Assembly: GCA_036245525.1 (NCBI GenBank)
Contig: BTPG01000004.1
Span: forward strand, 164,360,400-164,424,399
Direction: 5' to 3'
DNA: 64,000 bases
From: Semisulcospira habei
Taxonomy: Eukaryota > Mollusca > Gastropoda > Semisulcospiridae
Shown: positions 53,201 through 61,394 of the stretch, in pieces
Layout of the letters: each line of letters starts with the position of its first letter
Numbering within the stretch: the first letter of the stretch is position 1
Translations under genes and position numbers: made by a program
The notes under the pieces: model-generated
Seen by the model: only the letters and a program-made list of their open reading frames with translations
Databases searched by the model: none
What the model was told of the DNA's origin: nothing

Positions 53201-55546
53201 CACTCCATCTCGGACATTCGGGTTAAAGGCCTCTGGCTTATGCAAGCCAGTAATGTCTGGGCCAGGAAAGACACCCCCCCCCCCCCCCCACCCCCACCCC
53301 CTTTACCACTTTTCTCTAGCCCTCTTTTTCTCTTTACGCTTTTTCCTTTTCCCTTCTTCCCCTTCCTCCTTTCCCCCCCCCCTCCTCCCCCCCCCCCCCC
53401 CCCCCCCCCCCCCCGTCTCTCTCTCTCCCCCCCCCTCCCCCTTTATTTTTTGAGTTACCCTTGAAGACGGTTTCACAACTACCTACTCTCCACTTATACC
53501 AATATTCTCTTACTGAATTTGATTATTTGCTTTGTTTCATGACTTATTACTTGTTGTGTACCGTGCTAAATGCTGGGTTTTTTTTCCCGGGGTCCTCCCG
53601 TTTTTCCCCGAGGTAGTCCTCAACTTGAAGGTGATATAAAGTTTGCCTTCGGGTTGGTGTTTAGCAGGCTTTGTGTATTAGACACTCAGCCTACTTCGTG
53701 CCCAAGGGTACTCCCCGTTCGTTCTCTCTCTTTCTCTCTCTCCATCTCGCTCTCTCTCTCTCTCTTTCTCTGGCCTCATCTACACGCCTTTTCTTTCGCT
53801 CGCTCCTGCACGTGCTTGCACACACTCTTGTCTCTCATGTTCAGGTTCTTTCCGAGTCTCTCTCTTATGATTTTTCGTTGACGTCATTTTTACTTTTTCC
53901 GCACTTTTGTTCTTCCTTTTCTTTTATTTTACGTCACCTCCTTCAGTTGCCACATTCCTTCTGCCAATGAAGATAAGTAGCGGCTAATCTCTCTGTTTGT
54001 TTGTTTGTCTATTTTGACAAAGGGTATTTACCCGAAATATTAATAAATTGTGTTGTACCCGTCTTTTCTAAGCGTGTTTCTTTCTCCGTTGGGTACTTCC
54101 TTGAACTATCATGGTCGATCCTCATCTTGCTGTGGTGTGTCTGACTCTGAGGTAGATTCAGTTAAGAAACTCACATACTATCACACTTTTATTCCAATGG
54201 GAGAATGCACTAAACCAAACATTTTCTGTACCTTTAGATATGTGTCCTTCAGGGCATTGTAGATAGCTTCACAAGTCTCTGCTATGACATAACCCAAAGT
54301 TGACACTGGGATGCGAAACAGGTAGAACATGTTCAAGTAAGGTCCACCTGGAACACACAGAAACAAAAATAAAAAATGAAATTACATGTACTGTGCCAAG
54401 TCAACACAAAGTTTATTTTGAACACTTTAATCATGGACATGCGGATTACAACAGCATGACATTTTTTACATTCAACTAAAAATGACAGCTCAGCTGTGCA
54501 TCGCTGCATATATATAGAATTACAGAATGATTAGACAACAGGTTTAACAACCTGAAGAATGATTTTAGCTTTATTAGCTTCTTTCCTCTGCAAACAACTG
54601 TATGGAGAAACTGAGTGAGGTACTGGTACAGTGGTAGTGGTCTAATCAAACGGCTTTAAATGATCAATGATTTCTTGAAATAAACAGTGGAGACAAAATA
54701 TATAACCTTCTGCCAGAAATCGTAGCGTCACAGCCAGCCTTTCCTCTGGAGATATGGCGTTCTTAAAGTTGGTGTCACGTTTTTCAATGCAGGGTCCCAC
54801 TGTGTGAAGCAGTACATCGAATGCCTCCCCACTCATCTTCAAAAATTTGTGTAGATGTTTTGGGTCCTGCAAGTTATCACACAAATAAATAAATGTAGCA
54901 CTACTTGTCTAGATATTATATTGTTTGTTCCAGAGTGAAACTATTGTTTTGTTTTCTTTTAATTTCTTCACCAGAACACTAAAATTTAAAAACACTCAAA
55001 TCCATTTTTACTAAAACTTAAAATCATTAAGAATAACATTCAACTAAGAATTTAATTTAAACATTAAAAAAAAGAAGACGAAGAGCAAAATGAAATATTT
55101 TGTAGTTTTACCTCACAACCTAGGCTAAAATGCCTACAGGTCCCTACCTACTCCTAGTCAGTGTTTGATCCAATTCACATGTCAAAATATTCGAATGAAA
55201 CTGTACAGTGTGTAAACAGAGTGGCAACTAATCTGTCAATGACAATGGATTTAAAGAAATACTACAACACTTTAAAAAAAAGGTGCACCAAATCCAAACT
55301 GCACTTCAGAGAATAGTGAAAATACTGTGAATCATACACGCTCTATACCGCACTGACCTGTTCAGCCAGCTCTTGAACCAGTGCATGAAATGCACCTTGC
55401 TGGTGTCTTTGCAACACGTAGGGCAGTGTTGCCCTTCGCTGTCTTTGTCTTTCTGCCACCCCTTCCTTCTCGCCTAGCACATACAGCGCTAGAATAATGC
55501 CAACATCCTCTGCATCTTCTTCTAATGCCACACGAGCAGACGCCAT
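47217..55546 (-). CDS. HARBI1-like (Harbinger, DDE) nuclease gene, four exons, 424 aa
   Basis: Exons on the minus strand: 55546-55358, 54866-54707, 54347-54232 and 48026-47217, all with GT/AG borders and matching phases (0, 1, 0). The N-terminus (MASARVALEEDAEDVGIILA) is followed by the helical region FLKMSGEAFDVLLHTVGP...ISPEERLAVTLRFLAEG and LFRIPVSTLGYVIAETCEAI, typical of HARBI1/Harbinger transposases. The last exon carries the DDE_Tnp_4 core: FPQCLGALDGKHVRIKCPNR (first Asp), VLFAIADAQYKFLYHEVGAE and GRNGDATIW, a VADAAF segment and SRARRIVENAFGILASRF with the catalytic Glu. No stops are present, so the gene may still be functional, either as a mobile transposase or as a host gene. Intron 3 is 6.2 kb and contains the nested retroelements at 49090-54180. 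A Myb/SANT-like exon on the opposite strand nearby supports a Harbinger origin. Confidence 0.9.
48122..48410 (+). CDS. Possible acidic/Ser-rich exon, Harbinger partner gene
   Basis: Acceptor TTTATGTTTCAG at 48110-48121, then DTDEDAEDFHEQASGDIEML..., a Ser-rich stretch and a stop at 48408-48410. It lies within intron 3 of the minus-strand transposase gene and downstream of the Myb/SANT-like exon at 41093. The phases of the two do not match directly, so at least one exon would have to lie between. A second open frame, basic and 45 residues long, overlaps the end (about 48395-48540). I do not know the function; it could be the linker/C-terminus of the Myb/SANT-like partner. Confidence 0.4.
49820..50159 (+). 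pseudogene. Penelope-like RT end and linker
   Basis: Reads MIYHPHTNPVRKILLSN, an in-frame TGA at about 49873, then ESAAIFSEPPLVAFKRDINL, RDMLVRSTLKPR and CNVPNCKTCPFICPSTMVNG up to FTCQTTNVIYVI, where the RTE-like LINE interrupts. This is the conserved join between the RT thumb and the GIY-YIG domain (CxxCxxC-type cysteines). The stop and the missing RT palm show that the copy is dead. Confidence 0.85.
50167..52417 (-). pseudogene. RTE-like LINE ORF2, reverse transcriptase part
   Basis: Open frame from the end of the endonuclease (GADVASDHHLLTLRMKLKLK) through a Lys/Arg-rich connector, the RT (KNGKAAGPDGIPAESLKADL, LPKKGDLSKCSNYRGITLLA, FVDYEKAFDSVDRETLW, TGVRQGCLLSPFLFLLAIDW, catalytic LDFADDLALLSH) and a C-terminal region ending GRRRWGWIGHSLRKP and a basic tail. 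The RT frame is intact over about 750 codons, so this insertion is fairly young; the element is nonetheless dead because its endonuclease is truncated and interrupted. Confidence 0.9.
52418..52803 (+). mobile_element. LINE family C 3' end, copy in the RTE-like LINE
   Basis: Full version of the 3' region ending AATGTACAATCAATAAAA. Flanked by the 14-bp duplication CCCTCCTCACTCGA (52404-52417 and 52804-52817). Confidence 0.92.
52804..53061 (-). pseudogene. RTE-like LINE endonuclease fragment
   Basis: Reads GEDNTGYEEVMGRQGLGSEM, then ERFVDFCALNRLVIGGSIFP, HKATWVSPDHATENQIDHIC and SRKFRRS-like sequence to the break at 52817. These are the last third of the APE-type endonuclease, with the terminal SDHH found just beyond the insertion at 52417. 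Confidence 0.85.
53070..53275 (+). pseudogene. Penelope-like GIY-YIG endonuclease domain, fragment
   Basis: Continues the preceding frame: C-x2-C then GQLYVGETERTINDRFKEHL, with the L-Y-V-G-E strand equivalent to YIG and the conserved Arg/His of RFKEHL, then GRHFNQADHSISDIRVKGLW. After WARKDT the frame runs into a poly-C tract (53272-53450), so the C-terminal Glu/Asn part is lost. Confidence 0.85.
53272..53450. repeat. C-rich low-complexity tract
   Basis: Poly-C blocks separated by CT-rich sequence; interrupts the Penelope-like endonuclease frame. Confidence 0.95.
54885..55342. other. Intron 1 of the HARBI1-like gene; no other feature
   Basis: AT-rich sequence between exons 1 and 2; nothing else recognised. 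Confidence 0.6.
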
Positions 55547-55559
55547 TGTTGCCTATCAA

Positions 55560-56750
55560 CTTCCGTCTCGGCTGGTTCGGCGCAACTAAAAATAGAATCG
55601 GTTAAGAAACGAAAAGAGTTCGCCGTGACCGCCCGATCCTCTGTCTCGTCCGTAGTTTCGGCTGGTCTCGGGGAGATCCAATTCAGAAACAAATCGCATT
55701 TTCAGTTCTAACTCAGACTTCGAAAAGCCTAATCATTTTGATTCGATGGAATGTGAGCCTGAGCGCGCGCTCAGTCTTCTCGGTTTCGGTCCCCTTTCAA
55801 CTTTCCCTGAGCAGAGCGGTTTGTTTATACTGAATTGCTGTCACATCGCGTCTAATACACTATGGAAGGCAGTCATTGAATCAGCTCGCGCAGCGTCTTG
55901 TATGTAAGGACGAGCATAATGATAGAGCCGGCAGGCAAGAGGCAGGATTCTCATTTGCTTTCCCATCTGCGGGCGCCATGAGGATCTATGTTCAGTATTC
56001 CAGACAGGAGGTGTTTATCATTGAGTGTATCTCGGACAGTGTGACTGATAGTGGTCTTTTCTACAGATGAAAAAAGGCATAGATCATCAAGAGTCCGCCA
56101 CGCAAGTTACAGGACCGTGACCCATGAGAATCTGTGCCTAAGTTTTGCTTATTCCTGTTCACACAATTTTAATTTCCAGGCTGAGTGGGGGAAAGGGAGC
56201 GAGATGGGCTATTGTGGTTTGCAGTGAGTTTCAGCCGTAGAGATAGTAACTATGGGCGGAAATCGACAATTTATATCTATCCCCAATTTCCAGGATTTTT
56301 CGACCGCTTACTCCCATGCCCTAACGCCGCCCGTTTTTTTTCTAGAAATGTTCGTATTAAAACAGCGCCCCGACAATCTTGCCTAACTGAACACGCCACT
56401 GCCGACACGCGCGCGAACCTCTTACCGTGCCACAGGAACACTAATTATGTAAACACCAGCATTAAATCATCGTTTGAACAGTCACCATTTTATGTACCTC
56501 TCAGCAGAGTAGGTACCAACAGGGGTTAATTAGATTGCGTGTATCAACATACTGTATAAAACTTAACCTGAAATACAAACACACACACACTGCCCGCCGC
56601 CTTAATACACCCGTCGTATGTGTTTACGCAACAGCCAGTGGCAACCGTGCCAAGCCTTAGTGACAGTCTACCGTTCAATACTCTATTATTAGCAGCTGGG
56701 TAAGCCCTGACTAGACGTCACGTCCAAACTGGTTTATTTTTAACCTGACA
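55560..56750. other. No gene seen; decayed palindromic repeat
   Basis: Upstream of the HARBI1-like gene. A diverged CTCATGAG-family repeat spans about 55970-56145 (GGGCGCCATGAGGATCTATG ... GACCCATGAGAATCTGTGCC). The gene promoter probably lies within 55550-55800 but no clear TATA or CCAAT box was found. Confidence 0.4.
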
Positions 56751-56754
56751 TAAC

Positions 56755-56967
56755 ACCCCCACCCCCCACCCCCACCCCCACCCTTACCCCACCCCCACCA
56801 CCACCACCCCCCCCCCACCACCCCCCTCCCCCCCCCACCACCACCACCACCACTACCCCCCCCCACCACCACCCTCCCCCCCCCCACCACCACCACTACC
56901 CCCACCACCACCCACCCCCCCACCCCCCCCCCACCCCCACCACCCCCCCCCCACCCCCCCCCCCCAC
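56755..56967. repeat. (CCCCACC)n C-rich simple repeat
   Basis: About 210 bp of C with A every 3-8 bases (CACCACCACC, CCCCCCCC). Gives poly-Gly/Val/Trp shadow frames. Confidence 0.97.
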
Positions 56968-56971
56968 ATTT

Positions 56972-57110
56972 AGGTTACTGTGTCAAAACGAGAATGTAGT
57001 TCAAATTTTGGTCACTGGGTCAAAACAAGAAAGTAGTTCAAATTTTGGTCACTGGGTCAAAACAAGAAAGTAGTTCAAATTTTGGTCACTGGGCCAAAAC
57101 TAGAAATCTG
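56972..57110. repeat. Tandem repeat, 38-bp unit, four copies
   Basis: GGTCACTGGGTCAAAACAAG followed by AAAGTAGTTCAAATTTT, at about 56972 (diverged), 57010, 57048 and 57086. Confidence 0.9.
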
Positions 57111-57930
57111 TATCACTAGGTCATTTCAGAAAATGTATGTCATATCAAATAAGGAGGCCACACTCTGCTTTGAACTACAGCAAGTTTTACACAAAATAAT
57201 TTTTCAACTGCAATGAAAAAACACCCCCCTGAAATAGGCATGTCCAGTCAGGCTATTCAATTGGACGGGTCCATAAAAAAGGGGTGATTTAAAAATACTT
57301 CATGTAAGTCTACACAGACATGTATAGGTGTCAAGCCAAGGCCTTTTATTAATAAGATCGAACCGGTTTTTCTAGCTGTGTCTGACGCGACTGTTTGCTA
57401 ATTTTATTGATCAGTCTGTGCGGAAACGTTCTCAGAAGAAAACACAGCTCTTTATCGGTGCGTACACACAATATGACGCAAAGTTCTGGAACAAACGTTT
57501 TTAAGCAAGCTGGAATTCTTCGCAAACGACTAAACATTTGTGACAGAAAGGTGGTGTTTACAACCGTGAACTGAAACTTATGAAGGGCTAGCTCGGCAGT
57601 GTCGCGTTAGTCATTTACTGCATAGCACCTGAGACAAGACAAGCCTTAAAGTCTGCCGAGTCACTCAGTGTTAGCGCAGTCCTAATGTGATTTGTTACAC
57701 TAACATTGAGCTATCTTGAACCAGTGGCCAACTACACGCTATTACAGGTGGCTTAGCTGTGTGTCGCGCCGCAAAAATAAGCAGCATACCGATCTCGCTT
57801 TGAGTGTAAGCTGTGTACACAGTGTTGGACGGTGCAGTGTTAACAGAATGTTGATCGGCTTAGACGTAGCGTCTTAACGAAAACGAAACTAAGTGCGCGC
57901 AGTGACTAATTGAGTAAACAGGTGAAGCGA
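57111..57930. other. No gene seen
   Basis: No open exon or repeat recognised. Confidence 0.4.
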
Positions 57931-58560
57931 GTGCATGTGTCTGTGGTATGTCTGTCTGTCTGTCTGCCTTTGTTTGTCTGCCTTTGTCAGTGTGTCTGTA
58001 TGACTGTGCCGTGCGTATGTGCGTGCATGCCTTTGCCTCGATGTGTGCGTGCATTGTGTTTGTTTGTCTGTGCGTGATTATGCGTGTGCGTGTGTATGCG
58101 TGCATGCGTCTATATGTATGCGTGTGTGCGTGCGTGCGTGCGTGAGTGCATGTGTGTATTATATTAATTGGAATGCGTCTACCGGTAATGCGTATGTGTG
58201 CCGTGTGTGTGTGAGTATGGGTTATACACCCACAACTGGGACTTCCAGTAAAGCGGGGACATGGGTTATACACGAACAATTGGGGACTTCCAGTAAACTG
58301 GGGACGTCCCCGGTTTGTATGGTTACAACCCATAGTGTGTGTATTTTTTTTGTGCGTGCGTGTGTGCGTGCATGTGTGTGTGTGTGTGAGTGCATGTGTG
58401 TGTGTGTGTGTGTTTGCGTGTGTGCATGTGTTTATATGTGTGTGTACGTCTGTGTGAGTGCATGTTTTTGTGTATGTAGGCTGTGTATGTGTGTGTGAGT
58501 GCATGTTTTTGCGTATGTATGTGTTTATCTGTGTTTGTTTGCCTGTGTTTGTTTGCCTAT
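57931..58560. repeat. TG-rich degenerate minisatellite with 47-bp duplication
   Basis: Degenerate TGTG/TGCG/GTCTG sequence. At 58217-58312 two copies of ATGGGTTATACAC...AACT(G)GGGACTTCCAGTAAA(G/C)(C/T)GGGGAC lie in tandem. Shadow frames on both strands (poly-Cys/Val, Thr-His) are not genes. Confidence 0.9.
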
Positions 58561-58933
58561 ACGTGTGCATATTAATTAGTTATTAGAGATAGAAAAATAG
58601 ACATTCCAATACCATGTATACCTTTTTTTTTTGTCAATGTCCACATACACACATACACACACACCAAAAAAAAAATCAACAACACATTGCTATATGCACT
58701 TGATAACAAATTATTTAAGTTACCTACAGATACTTGATAACAAATTTCCAAAGTCACTTATAACTGACAAATAACTTTACAGGTAACCTTTTAAGAACCT
58801 ATAATTAGTTATTAAGTGACTTAAGTCAAGAACTTATAAGAACTTAAACATAACAAAATGTAAGTTCTTGACTCAAGTCACAACTTACTCGGACAGATTT
58901 GTCAAGATACAAGGACAATGAAAAAACTTTTTT
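58561..58933. other. Left flank of the virus-like gene cluster; element edge probably here
   Basis: The composition changes from TG-rich to AT-rich at about 58565. Contains a poly-A/T pair (58622-58632, 58665-58675) and the stem-loop at 58817-58880. No terminal inverted repeat can be proved because the other end is outside the window. Confidence 0.4.
58817..58880. repeat. Stem-loop, 20-bp arms
   Basis: TGACTTAAGTCAAGAACTTA (58817-58836) and TAAGTTCTTGACTCAAGTCA (58861-58880) pair with one mismatch around a 24-bp loop. It lies 53 bp beyond the stop of the leftmost virus-like gene, so it could be a transcription end signal or part of the element terminus. Confidence 0.8.
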
Positions 58934-59746
58934 TTAGTAATAGTCAGGTGGTGGTGGAGGTGCTGATGGGGTTAAATAGTTAGGTGGCATGTCATTTTTC
59001 TGTGAAGTGTATGTCATTAATAAACGATTACCAAATCTGATTTTTATTTGTTTAAAAGATTGTGTAGTTTTTCTGTGGTTTCCTGAACACCGATCTGTTT
59101 TCCCATCTCTAAAAAAACTGGCCTTAAGTTCTTCAACATTTACGGGAGATTGACTACGCATCTTATTCTGTATTTCAGATTTCTGTTTCTTGTAATTATT
59201 TAAATCATCCTGGACCCGCTTAAATTCTTCGTCATCAATACAATTATCGTTTAATGCCTTACTGATAATAAGTTTCATACTGCTCAGCTTTGCACCAGCC
59301 AGCGTACTCAATGCTTCATGTTTCTGTAATTTTGTGTGAAACCTTTTGTTCAAGGCCTCCAAACCAAAACAAGCCAGGCATGTAGCAACGCTAACACCCT
59401 CAACTGCTATTCCAGCCAAACTCCCAATTCCTGTGGCGAACAGAACAATACCCCCTACAGAACATGAAGCTGAAACTGCACCAATAGCCATAGAAGTGTT
59501 TTGAACAGAATTAAATACTGACTTATACCTCCTTTTGCACCGTGAGTACTTAGCCTCCTCACTCTCCAAATATTTCAAAGCTTCTGTAATATTATTTAAT
59601 CTGAATGCATCTGCCTGTAATGTTTTATCTGAAGCAATTGGCATATGTGGATCAGGCGCAAGCGTTGTTTTAGTCGTCACATTTGTTTCAGTCGGCTCAA
59701 GCGTCGGTAGTTGCGGATAGAAGTTTACCATTTTTTTTATTGACAA
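58934..59746 (-). CDS. Virus-like gene 1: membrane protein with Pro-rich C-terminus, 270 aa
   Basis: Intact frame. The N-terminal 60 residues are Thr/Pro-rich; residues about 85-130 form a hydrophobic hairpin (MAIGAVSASCSVGGIVLFAT, GIGSLAGIAVEGVSVATCLA) with a Gly turn; a helical segment follows (KLQKHEALSTLAGAKLSSMK ... DDEEFKRVQDDLNNYKKQKS), then a basic stretch. The last eleven residues are PSAPPPPPDYY, which contain P-S-A-P and P-P-x-Y, the two classical late-domain motifs that bind TSG101 and NEDD4-type ligases. I recall similar membrane-hairpin/KHE...AKL proteins as unnamed genes in cnidarian and mollusc genomes, but no function is established. The start could be the second Met (residue 6). 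It is separated by 14 bp from the next gene on the same strand, suggesting co-expression. Role in a virion or membrane is inferred. Confidence 0.75.
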   Translation of the reverse strand: MSIKKMVNFYPQLPTLEPTETNVTTKTTLAPDPHMPIASDKTLQADAFRLNNITEALKYLESEEAKYSRCKRRYKSVFNSVQNTSMAIGAVSASCSVGGIVLFATGIGSLAGIAVEGVSVATCLACFGLEALNKRFHTKLQKHEALSTLAGAKLSSMKLIISKALNDNCIDDEEFKRVQDDLNNYKKQKSEIQNKMRSQSPVNVEELKASFFRDGKTDRCSGNHRKTTQSFKQIKIRFGNRLLMTYTSQKNDMPPNYLTPSAPPPPPDYY

Positions 59747-59760
59747 ATATTTTTTTTTAT

Positions 59761-60651
59761 TTAATCAGCAATTACATTTTGCAACTCTTCAAAAGTATAC
59801 AATTTGCTGGCATAATAAAATGCAACAAGATCAATGTGTTCAAGGTTTATGTAAGTTAGACGAACAAAAGTTGTTTTGTCGACCACCACCTTGACAGCTG
59901 GAACACTGCTCGAAACATTAATAACATCAACATTTTTTGTAATAGCAATAAAGACCTTTGTTGATTCTGTTACTGTTTCATCCCATGTAAGTTTAATCCC
60001 CTGCGCAATATTTGCCTCTTTCGCAGAAGCTACAGATTTCATGATAATTTCAAATACTATTGTCGCTTCTCTAGCCATGACTAAGCTTGCTGGCATAAAC
60101 ACAACAGAAGTATCTGATCTACCCTTTCTAGTTGTAAGAAGATACCGCCGTCTCTCATAATTTTCAACTTTCAGTTTTTCTCTGCTATTGTTGTCTGGGG
60201 CAAAGCTTGGAACAAGGCTTACAATAAGCGGCCCCGAGTTAACAACCTTCCTAAACACTAAGGCGCCTTCATCATCAGTGTATACATAAGGACTAATAAA
60301 TTCAATCTTTATGTCCCAGTCAATTGTGGGTGGTGGAACAGGTACAGGTGAAACCACCCACTTATTTCCCACATGTATTAAGTTGTAAGGCGCATTATTT
60401 ACAGGTGGAGTAGGTACAGTAACATCACGAAGCTGACCAAGTTTAGGAATCTGTTTTTCACCATCTTTCATGTCGACAATTACTTTCCTCTTGTACATGC
60501 CATTTGAATCAAGTTCAAAACCATATATTTCTCCAACATCCCCCTCTTTCTCAAAATCCTGTACATCAGCCAAATCTTTCAACTCTGTTACTGGACACGC
60601 AACTGGTATGATTCTAGGCTTTGGACCAAGACCACTCATTTTTATAAACAA
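59761..60651 (-). CDS. Virus-like gene 2: unknown protein, 296 aa
   Basis: Intact frame; the better start may be Met5 (MSGLGPKPR, 60639). No membrane segment. Beta-strand-rich predicted pattern (alternating hydrophobics in WDIKIEFISPYVY, PLIVSLVPSFAP, ATIVFEIIMKSV, KVFIAITKNVDVINV, FVRLTYINLEHIDLVAFYY) with a Pro-rich linker PVPVPPPTIDW near 109-119. This suggests a structural or capsid-associated protein, possibly of jelly-roll type, but I do not recognise the family. It lies between the membrane-hairpin gene and the penton-like gene, 9 bp downstream of the latter and on the same strand, which points to an operon-like late gene block. Confidence 0.75.
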   Translation of the reverse strand: MFIKMSGLGPKPRIIPVACPVTELKDLADVQDFEKEGDVGEIYGFELDSNGMYKRKVIVDMKDGEKQIPKLGQLRDVTVPTPPVNNAPYNLIHVGNKWVVSPVPVPPPTIDWDIKIEFISPYVYTDDEGALVFRKVVNSGPLIVSLVPSFAPDNNSREKLKVENYERRRYLLTTRKGRSDTSVVFMPASLVMAREATIVFEIIMKSVASAKEANIAQGIKLTWDETVTESTKVFIAITKNVDVINVSSSVPAVKVVVDKTTFVRLTYINLEHIDLVAFYYASKLYTFEELQNVIAD

Positions 60652-60659
60652 AAATAAAA

Positions 60660-61370
60660 TTATTTAATTTCCAACACAACACTAAAATCATGCATAAGAA
60701 CTGGTTTGTCATCCTGATTAGTTACAGATATACTCAGTGACTCAAAGAAACTAGAACCTAATTTCTTAAACTGCAAATTAGGAAATCTAACAACTACACT
60801 TTCACAATACGGAGCAGTTCCAGTAGGTAAGCATCTCAACAAAGTTGAAGGCTTTCCATTGTGAACATTCTCAGATGTGTTTAGTTCTTTCAAATAAACA
60901 TTTAGTACTGTGTGTACTGACAAATTGACAGGGCGTTTTCCAGTTATTTTAAGTTTTTTAATCTTCATTGTTATAATACCAGACATAGCTTCATCTAAAT
61001 CATCTGATCTATACCAATCTTCGTCAATATAAAATCCAAGTAAATATGCAAATTTATCTGAGATCCTTAACCAATTTTGTGTCGGAAATTCTAATGTAAC
61101 AAGTAGGTTGGCTGGATTTAAAGTTGCTTTAATTTTAAAATTACTTTGAAACCATTCAGCTATAGTACAAAAGTCATAATACCCGGGTGGTAAAGCTTCA
61201 GTCTTACCATCTAAATTTACTTTATTATATATATCATCCTCTACATTAAACCATTTTACTGTGTAGAACAATTCATGGATAGCTGCAGCCTTGCTACCAT
61301 CCCGATTATCAATCCCATTAGTTAACCACACTGGTTTGCTTGTGTCAAGATTTGTTAAGGTAATAAACAT
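60660..61370 (-). CDS. Virus-like gene 3: penton-like minor capsid protein, 236 aa
   Basis: Intact frame starting MFITLTNLDTSKPVWLTNGI. The layout resembles the penton (single jelly-roll minor capsid) of Polinton/adintovirus-like elements: a PPGYYDFCTIAEWFQSNF segment (61-78) as in the GxYxxxxLxxxI(N) element, a following strand pair LLVTLEFPTQNWLRISDKF, the LLGF motif at 110-113, and a C-terminal strand block SISVTNQDDKPVLMHDFSVV (213-232) like the DQDGxxIDFxGxxxxVxLxI end of those proteins. The length of 236 fits (usually 200-300). It is transcribed away from gene 4, the two start codons being only 24 bp apart. Assignment rests on remembered motif layout, not a database search; the alternative is an unrelated beta-rich structural protein. 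Confidence 0.6.
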   Translation of the reverse strand: MFITLTNLDTSKPVWLTNGIDNRDGSKAAAIHELFYTVKWFNVEDDIYNKVNLDGKTEALPPGYYDFCTIAEWFQSNFKIKATLNPANLLVTLEFPTQNWLRISDKFAYLLGFYIDEDWYRSDDLDEAMSGIITMKIKKLKITGKRPVNLSVHTVLNVYLKELNTSENVHNGKPSTLLRCLPTGTAPYCESVVVRFPNLQFKKLGSSFFESLSISVTNQDDKPVLMHDFSVVLEIK

Positions 61371-61394
61371 TTTTATTATCTCATATAAAAAAGG
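61371..61394. promoter_or_regulatory. 24-bp divergent intergenic region, presumed bidirectional promoter
   Basis: The start codons of genes 3 and 4 face away from each other with only AT-rich sequence (TTTTTATTATCTCATATAAA) between. CATATAAA here is TATA-like on the plus strand but too close to the ATG for a normal leader, so promoter elements probably overlap the coding sequences. Confidence 0.4.

Larger units (their letters stand above)
49270..54098 (+). mobile_element. Penelope-like retroelement, 5'-truncated, with inverted terminal copy
   Basis: Flanked by the 14-bp duplication CCTTGAACTATCAT (49256-49269 and 54099-54112). The right end (53631-54098) is the element 3' end; an inverted copy of the same roughly 480 bp forms the left end (49310-49790) after a 38-bp extension starting TCCAGACCAAAAAGG. 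Between them is a truncated coding region: the end of the reverse transcriptase and the linker (49830-50159) and the GIY-YIG endonuclease (53070-53275). The combination of RT plus GIY-YIG, inverted terminal copy and 10-15 bp duplications is diagnostic of Penelope-like elements. An RTE-like LINE is inserted at 50160-53061. Confidence 0.9.
49090..54180. repeat. Hairpin family H, copy 6, split by a Penelope-like element
   Basis: Left part about 49090-49269 (TACCCAACACCGAAATCCCT, GATGAGGATCGAACATGATA, GCCAGAATAGCTTGGCGTCC, ACCAAGCTATTCTGGCATGA) and right part from 54113 (GGTCGATCCTCATCTTGCTG) belong to one hairpin element; the right arm is interrupted after CCTTGAACTATCAT. Confidence 0.88.

Noticed and set aside
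57860..58570. 236-codon Thr/His-rich frame and its Cys/Val-rich opposite frame
   Set aside because: Both arise from degenerate TG/CA simple sequence and have no domain.
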